Origin: Catellatospora vulcania
GTDB taxonomy: Bacteria; Actinomycetota; Actinomycetes; Mycobacteriales; Micromonosporaceae
DNA length: 64,000 bases
NCBI RefSeq assembly: GCF_009720385.1
Contig: NZ_ML769308.1
Location: forward strand, 62,001-126,000
Reading direction: 5' to 3'
This document shows, one piece after another, positions 36,170-43,895 of the stretch (position 1 is its first letter; each line of letters begins with the position of its first letter). The position numbers and the translations under genes were made by a program. A model generated the notes under the pieces. It was not told the origin of the DNA, searched no databases, and saw nothing but the letters and a program-made list of their open reading frames with translations.

Positions 36170-37504
36170 GTGGACAGATCGACGGCGCTGCGCGCCGCGG
36201 CCGCGGCGGTGGTGGCGGCGGTGGCGTTCACCGGCTGCTCGGCCGTCATGCCCGGCGCGCTCGACCAGGGGCCGCCGGTGACGCTGACCGGGACCGGGCC
36301 CGGCGTCACCGACAGCACCGTGAAGGTGGTCTTCGTCGGCGTCGACCTGGGCACCACCGGCAGCAGCCTCGGCTTCCGCACCGCCGACGCGGGCGACCTG
36401 CCCGCACAGGTCAAAGCCCTCGAAGAGCACGTCAACAGCAATGGCGGCATCGCCGGTCGGCGGCTGCAGGCCGTGTTCCGCTCGTACGAGGCCAGCAACG
36501 ACTCCCCGGCCGCCGAGGAGAAGCTGTGCAACCAGATCACCCAGGACGACAAGGCGTTCGCCGTCGTGCTGACCGGGCAGTTCCAGTCCAACGCGCGGCC
36601 CTGCTACGCCTCGCGCGGCACGCTGATGCTGGATGCGACCCTGGTCCCCAACGACGACGCCACGTACACACGTCTGTCGCCGTACCTGTGGTCGGCCAGC
36701 TACCCGGGCTATGACGAGTTCGTCAGGGCGCTGCTGGGCTCGCTGCACGGCGAGGGCTTCTTCACCGAAGCCGACGCGGTCGGCGTGGTCGCCGCGGACA
36801 CCCCGGTCAACCACGCCGTCTACGACCGGCTCGCCGAGCCGGAGCTGCGCAAGCTCGGCGTCGCGCCGACCGTCGCCTGGGTCGACACCACCGACCTCGG
36901 CACCCTGAACGCCGGACTCAACCAGGCCGTCGTCGACTTCCGCAGCAAGGGCATCGGCCGGGTGATGTTCCTCGGCGGGGCGCGGCTGGCGTCGTTCTTC
37001 CTGACCACGGCCGCCGCGCAGAGCTACACGGCACGGTACGCGGTGTCCAGTTTCGACAATCCGGCGTTCCTGGTGAACAACCCGGGCACCATCCCGGTCG
37101 CGGCGCTGGACGGCATGGTCGGGATCGGCTTCAACCCGAGCCAGGACGTGCCCGACAGCAAGCTCGCCTTTCCCGAGGGCGAGGCCGAGCGGGCCTGCCT
37201 GGACATCTTCGCCAAGGGCGGGCAGAGCTTCAAGACGAGGGAGAACGCCCGCGTCGCGTTCACCTACTGCGACGCAGCCCTGCTGCTGCACGCCGCCGCG
37301 AAGGACCTCGGCGCGAACCTGAACGCGGCCGCGTTCGCGCAGGCGGCGTCGGCGCTGGGGGACCGGTTCACCCCGGCGGCGGGCACCCGTGGGCTGCTGG
37401 GCGGGGACCGGCGCGCGGCGGGCAACGGCTACCGGGTGCTGGCGTACGACACGGGTTGTTCGTGCTTCGGCTATCGGGGCGAGGAGGTGCGCTTTGCCGG
37501 CTGA
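36170..37504 (+). CDS. Branched-chain-amino-acid-type ABC substrate-binding lipoprotein
   Basis: A 444-residue lipoprotein from GTG 36170, three bases after the previous stop. The lipobox AFTGC places the acylated Cys at residue 23. The type 1 binding-protein fold starts STVKVVFVGVDLGTTGSSLG and includes HVNSNGGIAGRRLQAVFRSYEAS and LTGQFQSNARPCY. It should deliver a ligand to the Liv-type permease coded downstream. The real substrate may not be an amino acid, given the surface proteins beside it. Confidence 0.85.
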   Translation: MDRSTALRAAAAAVVAAVAFTGCSAVMPGALDQGPPVTLTGTGPGVTDSTVKVVFVGVDLGTTGSSLGFRTADAGDLPAQVKALEEHVNSNGGIAGRRLQAVFRSYEASNDSPAAEEKLCNQITQDDKAFAVVLTGQFQSNARPCYASRGTLMLDATLVPNDDATYTRLSPYLWSASYPGYDEFVRALLGSLHGEGFFTEADAVGVVAADTPVNHAVYDRLAEPELRKLGVAPTVAWVDTTDLGTLNAGLNQAVVDFRSKGIGRVMFLGGARLASFFLTTAAAQSYTARYAVSSFDNPAFLVNNPGTIPVAALDGMVGIGFNPSQDVPDSKLAFPEGEAERACLDIFAKGGQSFKTRENARVAFTYCDAALLLHAAAKDLGANLNAAAFAQAASALGDRFTPAAGTRGLLGGDRRAAGNGYRVLAYDTGCSCFGYRGEEVRFAG

Positions 37505-38213
37505 CGCGCTCTCGGCGACCGGGATCGACTGCTCCTACGGCCCGGTGCAGGTGCTGTTCGGGGTCGAGCTGCGGGTCGCGCCCGGCGAGATGGTGGGTCT
37601 GTGCGGCCCCAACGGGGTCGGCAAGTCCACCCTGCTGCGGGTGCTGTCGGGCCTGCACCGGCCGACGGCGGGCCGGGTCGAGCTGTTCGGCGCGGACGTC
37701 ACCGGCGTCTCGGCGGTGCGGCGGGTGCGGCTCGGTTTGTCCACCGTCGTGGGCCAGGCCGCGTTCGGCTCGCTGTCGGTGCTGGACAACCTGCGCCTGC
37801 ACGGGTACGCCATGCCGCCCGCCCAGGTCCGCGAAGCCGTCGACGCCGCCCTGTCCGTGTTCCCGCGCCTGGCGCAGCGGGCTCACCAGCCCGCCTCGAC
37901 CCTGTCCGGCGGCGAGCGGCAGATGCTGGTGCTCGCCAAGGCGCTGATCCAGCGCCCGCGCGTGCTGCTCGTCGACGAGCTGTCGCTCGGCCTGGCCCCG
38001 ATCGTGGTCGGCGGCCTGCTGGAGATGCTGCGGCGGCTGAACGCGACCGGCGTGTCCGTGCTGGTCGTCGAGCAGTCCGTGAACGTGGCCCTGTCGCTGG
38101 TCGACCGGATCTGCTTCATGGAACGCGGCGTCATCGCCGCCGAGCACCGCCCGCAGGACCTGGCCGCCCGGCCGGAGCTGGTGCGCTCGCTGATGCTGGG
38201 CGGACACGCATGA
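37494..38213 (+). CDS. LivF-type ABC ATPase
   Basis: A 239-residue ATPase starting at TTG 37494, inside the end of the binding-protein gene (11-bp overlap), with a GAGGAGG site. Walker A is GLCGPNGVGKSTLLRVLSG, the signature is LSGGERQMLVLAKAL, and Walker B is VLLVDELSLGLAP, with Glu-Leu where EP is common, as in LivF. The H-loop position is in VLVVEQSVNVAL, where the usual His is Gln, also typical of LivF. It is coupled to the fused permease gene by ATGA. Confidence 0.85.
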   Translation: MPADALSATGIDCSYGPVQVLFGVELRVAPGEMVGLCGPNGVGKSTLLRVLSGLHRPTAGRVELFGADVTGVSAVRRVRLGLSTVVGQAAFGSLSVLDNLRLHGYAMPPAQVREAVDAALSVFPRLAQRAHQPASTLSGGERQMLVLAKALIQRPRVLLVDELSLGLAPIVVGGLLEMLRRLNATGVSVLVVEQSVNVALSLVDRICFMERGVIAAEHRPQDLAARPELVRSLMLGGHA

Positions 38214-41092
38214 TCGACCCGATCGTCCTCGGCCTGTTCACCGGCCTCACCTACGGGCTGCTCGCGGTGGGCCTGGTGCTGGTGTACCGGTCCAGCCGCT
38301 TCCTCAACTTCGCCCACGGCTCCGTCGGCGTCTTCGGCGCGGCGGTGCTCAGCCGGCTCGTAACCGGTGCCGCAGTGCCGTACTGGGTGGCGTTCCCGCT
38401 GGCCATGGCCGTCGCCGGGGGCGTCTCGGCGCTGATCGAGGTCGCCGTCGTACGGCGGCTGCGTGGCCGGCCCGGGGTCACCGGGATGGTCGCCACGCTG
38501 GGGCTGTCGCAGTTCGTGCTGATCCTCGCCCTGCTGGTGAGCAGCCAGGGGCTGAACGGCCTGACCTTCCCGAAGCCGCCCGGCCTGCCGTCGTTCACGC
38601 TCGGGCGCACCCCGATCGGGCCCGCGTTCACGGCGATGGCGCTGCTGGCGCCGCTGCTGCTCGGCGGGCTGGCGCTGTTCCTGCGGCGCAGCCGGTTCGG
38701 CCTGGCGGTCCGCGCCGGTGCGGACGCGCCGGACACCGCACAGCTCAACGGCATCCCGGCGGCGCGCATGACCACCCTCGCCTGGGCGCTGGCCGGGGCC
38801 GTCGCCGCGTTCTCGGCGATCCTGGTCACCCCCACCCAGGGCGCGCAGTCCATCGACACCCTCGGACCGGAACTGCTGCTGCGCGGCCTGGCCGGGGCGG
38901 TGGCCGCGCGCATGGCCTCGCTGCCGATCGCGTTCGCGGCCTGCCTGGCCGTCGGCGTCGGCGAGCAGGTGCTGCTGTCGACAGGCGCGGGCCGCGGCGG
39001 GGTGTCCCTGGCGCTGGCGCTGTTCATCCTGGTCGCGTTGCTGGTCCAGCCGCAGCTCGGCCGCCGCGACGGAGAGCAGGCGCGCTGGCCGCGCGCGGTG
39101 CCCGCCCCCGCGTCCCGGGCCGGGCGGGTCACCGCGGGAGCGGCCCTGCTGCTGGCGGCCGCAGCGGCGTACGTCGTCACCAACGAGACCGCCTCGGCGC
39201 TGACCACCGTGGCCGGGTTCGCCGTCGTCGGTCTGTCCGTGCTGCTGGTCACCGGCCTGGCCGGGGAGCTGTCGCTGGGACAGTTCGCCTTCGCGGGCAT
39301 CGGCGCGGCCGTGTCGCTGCACGTGGCGGCGGCGACCGGGAACTTCTTCACCGGCGCGGTGGCCGGCTGCGCGGCCGCCGCCGCCTCGGCCGTGCTGGTG
39401 GGCCTGCCCGCGCTGCGCCTGCGCGGCATCGCGCTGGCCGCCACGACACTGGCGTTCGCGCTCGCCGCCGAGGCGTGGCTGCTGCGGCTGCCGTGGCTGC
39501 TCGGCGACGGGGTGAGCGCCGCCAAACCCGTCTGGACCGGATACGCCCTGGTGCTGGCGAAGGACTACTACCTGTTCGCGCTGCTGATGCTGGTGCTCGC
39601 GCTGTGGCTGGCGCACCGGCTGCGGGCCGGCGGCTTCGGCCGGGTGGTGCTGGCACTGCGCGACAACGAGGACGCGGCCCGCGCGCTGGGCGTGCCCGCG
39701 CCGCGCCGCAAACTCCAGGTGTACGCCGCCGCGGGCGCGCTCGCCGGGCTCGGCGGTGTCGTCATCGGACACGGCCAGACCCAGGTCACCGTGAACAGCT
39801 TCCCGGCGGCTGCCGGGATCGACGTGGTCGCGCTGACCGTGGTCGGCGGCCTCGGCCTGCTCGGCGGCTCGGTTCTCGGCGCGCTGTTGCTGGTCGGCCT
39901 GCCCGGCCTGGTGGAACTCGGCATCTTCGGCCAGGCCGCGCTGACCCTCGGCTGGCTGCTCGTCGTCGTGGTCATGCCGGGCGGCCTCGGGGAACCGCTG
40001 GCCCGGCTGGTGCGAAGGTTGCCCGGCGGGCGGGAGCGGCCGTCCCGCGTGGGCGGGGCGCGGCCAGGCGGGCTGGGCGAGCCGCTATTCCGGCTGGTCG
40101 GGCGCTTGCCTGGTGGCCGGGGGCGCCGGGCTGGCCGGTCGGGGACCTCGGTGGAAGGCGATGATCGCCGTCTCGTGTCGGAATCTGTGGTCTCACCCGA
40201 GGTTTTGACACGAAACAGCGATCATGGAACCGAGCCGTCGGTGGCTGCGGAGACGCCGCGTGCCGTGACGTTGCCGCGGCGGAGGTTGCCGCTGGTGGCG
40301 GGGCCAGGGGCGTTGCTGGAGGCGCGGGGGGTGGCGCGGGCGTTCGGCGGGGTGCAGGCCGTCGGCGGGGTCGACCTCACGGTCGCGGCCGGCGAGGTCG
40401 TCGGGATCATCGGCCCGAACGGGGCCGGTAAGACCACGCTGTTCGAGATCCTGGCCGGGTTCACCCGCCCTGACAAGGGGCAGGTCGCCTTCGCCGGGCG
40501 GGACGTGACCGCGCTGAGCCCGCAGCGGCGGGCCGGGCTGGGGCTGGTGCGCTCGTTCCAGGACGCCAGGCTGTTCCCGACGCTGACCGTACGCGAATCG
40601 CTGCTGGTCGCGGGGGAGCGCCTCGCGCCGACCGGCCTGCTGACCGCCGCGCTGGGCGGCCGCGGCCCGCAACGCCGGCAGGAGGCGCTGGCCGCGAACC
40701 TGCTCGACTTGTTCGGGCTCGCCGCGTACGCCGACCGCCAGGTCGGCGAGCTGTCCACCGGCACCCGCCGCACCGTCGAGCTGGCCTGCCTGCTCGCGCT
40801 GGAGCCGTCCCTGCTGCTGCTCGACGAGCCGTCGTCGGGCGTCTCGCAGGCCGACGGGGTGGCGCTGGCCGACCTGCTGTCCCGCGTCAACCGCGAGCTG
40901 GGTGTGGCGCTGCTGGTCATCGAGCACGACCTGCCGCTGCTGTCCCGGCTCGCGGTGCGGATGGTCGCCATGGACTCCGGCCGGGTCATCGCCGACGGCA
41001 CGCCCGATCAGGTCCGGGCCCATCCCGCCGTCGTCGCCGCGTACCTCGGCACCGATGCCGCCGCGGTGCACCGTTCCGGTGCTCCCGTCTGA
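38210..41092 (+). CDS. Fused LivH-LivM-LivG: two permeases and an ATPase in one chain
   Basis: A 960-residue protein starting at ATG 38210 (ATGA overlap with livF). Residues 1-285 are LivH (GLFTGLTYGLLAVGLVLVYR, FLNFAHG). Residues 300-590 are LivM (LLVTGLAGELSLGQFAFAGIGAA, RDNEDAARALGV). Residues 590-690 are a basic linker with an internal duplication (GGLGEPL...RLPGG twice) and a translated palindromic element at about 651-672. Residues 700-960 are LivG (Walker A IIGPNGAGKTTLF, signature LSTGTRRTVELA in place of LSGGQ, Walker B LLLLDEPSSGVS, VIEHDLPLL). Usually these are three genes. Confidence 0.85.
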   Translation: MIDPIVLGLFTGLTYGLLAVGLVLVYRSSRFLNFAHGSVGVFGAAVLSRLVTGAAVPYWVAFPLAMAVAGGVSALIEVAVVRRLRGRPGVTGMVATLGLSQFVLILALLVSSQGLNGLTFPKPPGLPSFTLGRTPIGPAFTAMALLAPLLLGGLALFLRRSRFGLAVRAGADAPDTAQLNGIPAARMTTLAWALAGAVAAFSAILVTPTQGAQSIDTLGPELLLRGLAGAVAARMASLPIAFAACLAVGVGEQVLLSTGAGRGGVSLALALFILVALLVQPQLGRRDGEQARWPRAVPAPASRAGRVTAGAALLLAAAAAYVVTNETASALTTVAGFAVVGLSVLLVTGLAGELSLGQFAFAGIGAAVSLHVAAATGNFFTGAVAGCAAAAASAVLVGLPALRLRGIALAATTLAFALAAEAWLLRLPWLLGDGVSAAKPVWTGYALVLAKDYYLFALLMLVLALWLAHRLRAGGFGRVVLALRDNEDAARALGVPAPRRKLQVYAAAGALAGLGGVVIGHGQTQVTVNSFPAAAGIDVVALTVVGGLGLLGGSVLGALLLVGLPGLVELGIFGQAALTLGWLLVVVVMPGGLGEPLARLVRRLPGGRERPSRVGGARPGGLGEPLFRLVGRLPGGRGRRAGRSGTSVEGDDRRLVSESVVSPEVLTRNSDHGTEPSVAAETPRAVTLPRRRLPLVAGPGALLEARGVARAFGGVQAVGGVDLTVAAGEVVGIIGPNGAGKTTLFEILAGFTRPDKGQVAFAGRDVTALSPQRRAGLGLVRSFQDARLFPTLTVRESLLVAGERLAPTGLLTAALGGRGPQRRQEALAANLLDLFGLAAYADRQVGELSTGTRRTVELACLLALEPSLLLLDEPSSGVSQADGVALADLLSRVNRELGVALLVIEHDLPLLSRLAVRMVAMDSGRVIADGTPDQVRAHPAVVAAYLGTDAAAVHRSGAPV
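39980..40128 (+). repeat. Imperfect tandem duplication in the fusion linker
   Basis: Two segments starting near 39980 and 40068 both encode GGLGEPL(A/F)RLV(R/G)RLPGGR. The duplication lengthens the linker between LivM and LivG and lies directly before the palindromic element at 40161. Confidence 0.7.
40161..40225. repeat. Palindromic element, family B, inside a coding sequence
   Basis: 25-bp arms (40161-40185 and 40201-40225) match at 20 positions, beginning ATGATCGC and carrying TCGTGTC. The loop is 15 bp. It is read in frame in the linker of the Liv fusion and gives a hydrophilic stretch, so insertion did not break the protein. Confidence 0.8.
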
Positions 41093-41103
41093 AGGAGGTT
41101 CCC

Positions 41104-41691
41104 ATGTGGAAAGCACGTGCGGTCGCGGTCCTCGCCGTCCTGGCGGTGTCCGTGCCGATGATCGCGTCACCGGTCGCCGCGAAGCCGGTGCTGACGCTGA
41201 GCAAGTCCAGCGGCCTGAGCGACGGCGCGTCGATCACGGTCAACGGCTCGGGGTTCACCGCGAACCTCAAGCAGATCGCGATCGGGCAGTGCATCGCCGA
41301 GGTGAAGGGCCCGACCGACTGCAATCTCGCGGGCGGGGCGCAGTTCGTCAACGCCGACGCCAGCGGGAAGATCCCCACGGTGACGCTGCGGGTGGCGAAG
41401 AAGTTCGGCTCGTTCGACTGCACCAAGCGCCAGTGCGTGATCGCGGCGCAGATCCTGCCGTCGTCGGCTTCGGACGCGATCGTGAAGGCCAACGCCACCA
41501 GTACGAAGATCTCGTTCGGCAGCTCCGGGGGCAGCTCGCCCGCGCCGCAGACCTCGCCGGGCGGCACGCTGGCCAAGACCGGGCCGGGTGACGAGCACTG
41601 GGTGATCGTGCTGGCGGGCACCGCGCTGCTGCTGCCCGGCGTCGGCTTCCTGCTGCTCATGCCGCGCCGCCGCCGGGCAGTGGCGGGCTGA
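41104..41691 (+). CDS. Small surface protein with neocarzinostatin-like domain and LAKTG sorting signal
   Basis: A 195-residue protein with a strong GAAGGAGG site. Signal peptide to about 26 (PVAA). The domain LTLSKSSGLSDGASITVNGS, GFTANLKQIAIGQC and two Cys pairs (QCIAEV/DCNLAG; DCTKRQC) match the neocarzinostatin apoprotein family (PF00960). The C-terminus has LAKTGPGDEHW, a hydrophobic helix and MPRRRR, an LAxTG signal of the kind used by class E sortases of actinobacteria. It is probably wall-anchored and ends the surface/importer locus. Confidence 0.8.
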   Translation: MWKARAVAVLAVLAVSVPMIASPVAAKPVLTLSKSSGLSDGASITVNGSGFTANLKQIAIGQCIAEVKGPTDCNLAGGAQFVNADASGKIPTVTLRVAKKFGSFDCTKRQCVIAAQILPSSASDAIVKANATSTKISFGSSGGSSPAPQTSPGGTLAKTGPGDEHWVIVLAGTALLLPGVGFLLLMPRRRRAVAG

Positions 41692-41716
41692 GCTTCGCGC
41701 GGATGCCGATGCGAAA

Positions 41717-41752
41717 GGGGCGGGAGCCGTCAGATGCGACGGCTCCCGCCCC
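41717..41752. terminator. Bidirectional terminator hairpin
   Basis: A perfect 15-bp stem (41717-41731 with 41738-41752) and a six-base loop lie between the convergent LAKTG surface-protein gene and pectate lyase gene. Confidence 0.85.
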
Positions 41753-41774
41753 TCGTCTCGGGGTGGTCGTGCGG

Positions 41775-43364
41775 TCAGCTCGCGTAGGTCTCGAACTCGG
41801 CGACCTTCGGCGTGGCAGTCGAGCTGGTGATCCGGAGGGTCACCTTCGTGGTCGAGGTGGCGGTGAAGGTGATCGTGCCCGAGCCGCTGCCCGACTTCAG
41901 CACGGCGCCGGTGGCGCCGTTGAGGAGCTGCCAGGATCCGATGCCGGAACCGGACGCCTCACGGATGACGACGCGGGACACCGACTTCGCGGAACTCCAC
42001 TTGACCGAGATGTCGCCGGTCGCGCCGGACGGCGACCAGAACGTGGTCAGGCTGCCGTCCTTCACGTTGCCGTAGCTCGTGCCGCCGCCCTTGCTGGAGC
42101 CGTCGGCGCCGGCGTCGGAGGCGAGGCTGAGGTTGGTGCCGCTGGGCTGCGACGGGCTGGTGCTCGGCGAGGCCGACGGCTGCGGCGACGGGCTGCTGCT
42201 CGCCGACGCGGACGGGCGCGGCGACGGGCTGTTGCTCGGGCCCGCCGACGGCGACACCGGCGTGCAGCTGCCGTTGGAGACCTGCAGGCCCTTGTTCGCG
42301 CCCGCCGTCGCGGCGACGACGCTGGGCACGCAGCTCGCCGCGTCCAGGGTGTAGGAGTAGGGGATGCTGACGGTCGTGTTGGACACCGGGTTGGGACCGG
42401 CGGGCCGGTTGTCGGTGCCCGGGGCCGACCAGGTCACGTTGTCGAAGATGTTGCCGGCGACCTGCCAGGAGCCCAGCTCGCTGGTGTAGAACGTGCCCAG
42501 CACGTCCTTGGAGTCCTTGAAGTAGTTGTTGTCCACCTTGGCCTTCGCGCCGGCCCGGGAGTTGATGCCCGACTCGTGCAGGTTCACGTAGTGGTTGTTG
42601 TAGATGTGCGCGATGCCGCCGCGCAGCAGCGGCGTACGCGAGTCGATGTTGCTGTACAGGTTGTGGTGGAACGTGATGAAGCTGTTGCCGGTGTCGCTCT
42701 CGCTGGAGCCGATGAGGCCGCCGCGGCCGGAGTTGCGCAGCGTGCTGTAGGACAGCGTCACGTACTCGACGTCGTCCTTCATGTCGAAGAGGCCGTCGAA
42801 GCCCTCCGCCTCGCCGCCCGAGGCCTCCAGGTTGACGTGGTCGACCCAGATGTTGCGGACGGTGCTCTCCATGCCGATGGCGTCGCCGCCGTTGGACAGG
42901 GGCGAGCCCGACTTCTTGACGTTCCGGACGGTCACGTTCTGGATGATGATGTTGCTGGAGTCCCGGATGTGGATGCCCAGCTGGTCGAAGATCGCGCCAC
43001 CGCCGACCCCGATGATCGTGACGTTGCTGATCTCCTTGAGCTCGATCTTGTCAGCCGCGGTGTTGCAGCTGGAGCCCGACACCTTGGTGGTGTTGCCGTG
43101 GTTGATGGTCCCGGAGACCTGGATGATGATCGGGGTGCTGCTGCTGGCCCGGTTGCACAGTGCCGTGTGGATGGCCGTGCCCGTGGAGGCCTGCACTGTC
43201 GCGCCGCCCGCGCCGCCGGTGGTCCCGCCGTTCTGGGTCGCGAACCCGGTGACACCGCCGGTCGCCGCCGACGCCTGGGGCGCCTGCAGCGCCACGCCGA
43301 CCGCGGCCACGACGGCCGTGCTGGCAAGTGCGGCCGGGAGCCGCCATCCGACTGGTCGTTTCAT
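41775..43364 (-). CDS. Secreted pectate lyase (PL1) with C-terminal carbohydrate-binding-like domain
   Basis: A 529-residue exported enzyme; signal peptide to about 33. The PL1 beta-helix spans about 36-355, with NIWVDHVNLEAS, DGLFDMKDDVEYVTLSYS and the catalytic-region SRTPLLRGGIAHIYNNHYVN. It cleaves polygalacturonate by beta-elimination, with calcium bound by the Asp cluster. A PSPSP linker (about 365-400) joins a discoidin-like domain (VKDGSLTTFWSPSGATGDIS) that probably binds sugar. It suggests growth on plant debris. Confidence 0.9.
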   Translation of the reverse strand: MKRPVGWRLPAALASTAVVAAVGVALQAPQASAATGGVTGFATQNGGTTGGAGGATVQASTGTAIHTALCNRASSSTPIIIQVSGTINHGNTTKVSGSSCNTAADKIELKEISNVTIIGVGGGAIFDQLGIHIRDSSNIIIQNVTVRNVKKSGSPLSNGGDAIGMESTVRNIWVDHVNLEASGGEAEGFDGLFDMKDDVEYVTLSYSTLRNSGRGGLIGSSESDTGNSFITFHHNLYSNIDSRTPLLRGGIAHIYNNHYVNLHESGINSRAGAKAKVDNNYFKDSKDVLGTFYTSELGSWQVAGNIFDNVTWSAPGTDNRPAGPNPVSNTTVSIPYSYTLDAASCVPSVVAATAGANKGLQVSNGSCTPVSPSAGPSNSPSPRPSASASSSPSPQPSASPSTSPSQPSGTNLSLASDAGADGSSKGGGTSYGNVKDGSLTTFWSPSGATGDISVKWSSAKSVSRVVIREASGSGIGSWQLLNGATGAVLKSGSGSGTITFTATSTTKVTLRITSSTATPKVAEFETYAS

Positions 43365-43684
43365 CTTCGTCTCGCTTTCGTCTTCGCCCGCGGATCACGC
43401 CGCGGATGGACGGGTCGACGCGGCGGGCCGGCGTGGCTGTAGGGCCTGTCGCCTGTCGCCGGGCAGGTCGCGGATCGACCCGGAACGGGTGCTCTGCTCG
43501 GTATGGACCTGGTCTGCGGTGCCGCCGAGGCCTGGATCGGGCCGTCTGGGCCGTCAGCGGCTGCGCTCGCGCCGGATCGTCGGGGTCGTGGGTCCGCGCC
43601 GGATCCGCCCGATCGGTAACGGCCGGCGTCAGTGCCCACGCGCCCCGGTCACGATCGGCGGGAGGCCCGTTCCGCCGATGTTTC

Positions 43685-43700
43685 GGGAAAGCGCATTCCC
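43685..43700. promoter_or_regulatory. Candidate LacI-type operator 1
   Basis: GGGAAAGCGCATTCCC, nearly symmetric around GCGC, resembles operators of LacI-family repressors of polysaccharide genes in actinobacteria. It lies about 320 bp upstream of the pectate lyase start. Confidence 0.4.
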
Positions 43701-43830
43701 TAACAAGGTGCAGTCCGGACGAGACGAAGTCAATGGATCACCGTGTGCAGGATTGTTGCAGCGCCTGATACTTGCGGCAGCCGGTGAGCCATTGACGGGC
43801 GTCGGCGGGCGGCGATACCGCGTCCTACCT

Positions 43831-43845
43831 GGAATGCGCTTTCCC
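43831..43845. promoter_or_regulatory. Candidate LacI-type operator 2
   Basis: GGAATGCGCTTTCCC is the exact reverse complement of bases 43685-43699. The two sites are about 146 bp apart, a distance at which DNA looping by a tetrameric repressor is possible. Confidence 0.4.
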
Positions 43846-43895
43846 AAATCTGATCGAGGGTGGGACCGTCCGCCGCGGGAAGTCGCCGCCGCGGG

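Larger units (their letters stand above)
43365..43895. other. Gene-free region with two inverted 15-mers
   Basis: 531 bp with no gene I can support; short frames here have poor composition. It contains the pectate lyase leader and two copies of one 15-mer in opposite orientation (43685-43700 and 43831-43845). A TCAATGG/CCATTGA pair also frames about 60 bp between them. Confidence 0.6.

Noticed and set aside
35066-41691. Enediyne antibiotic gene cluster because of neocarzinostatin-like domains
   Set aside because: No polyketide synthase or enediyne genes are present; the domains are in surface proteins next to a transporter.
43361-43847. Two short minus-strand open frames upstream of pectate lyase
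   Set aside because: Arg/Pro-rich composition, no ribosome sites and no family features suggest non-coding DNA.
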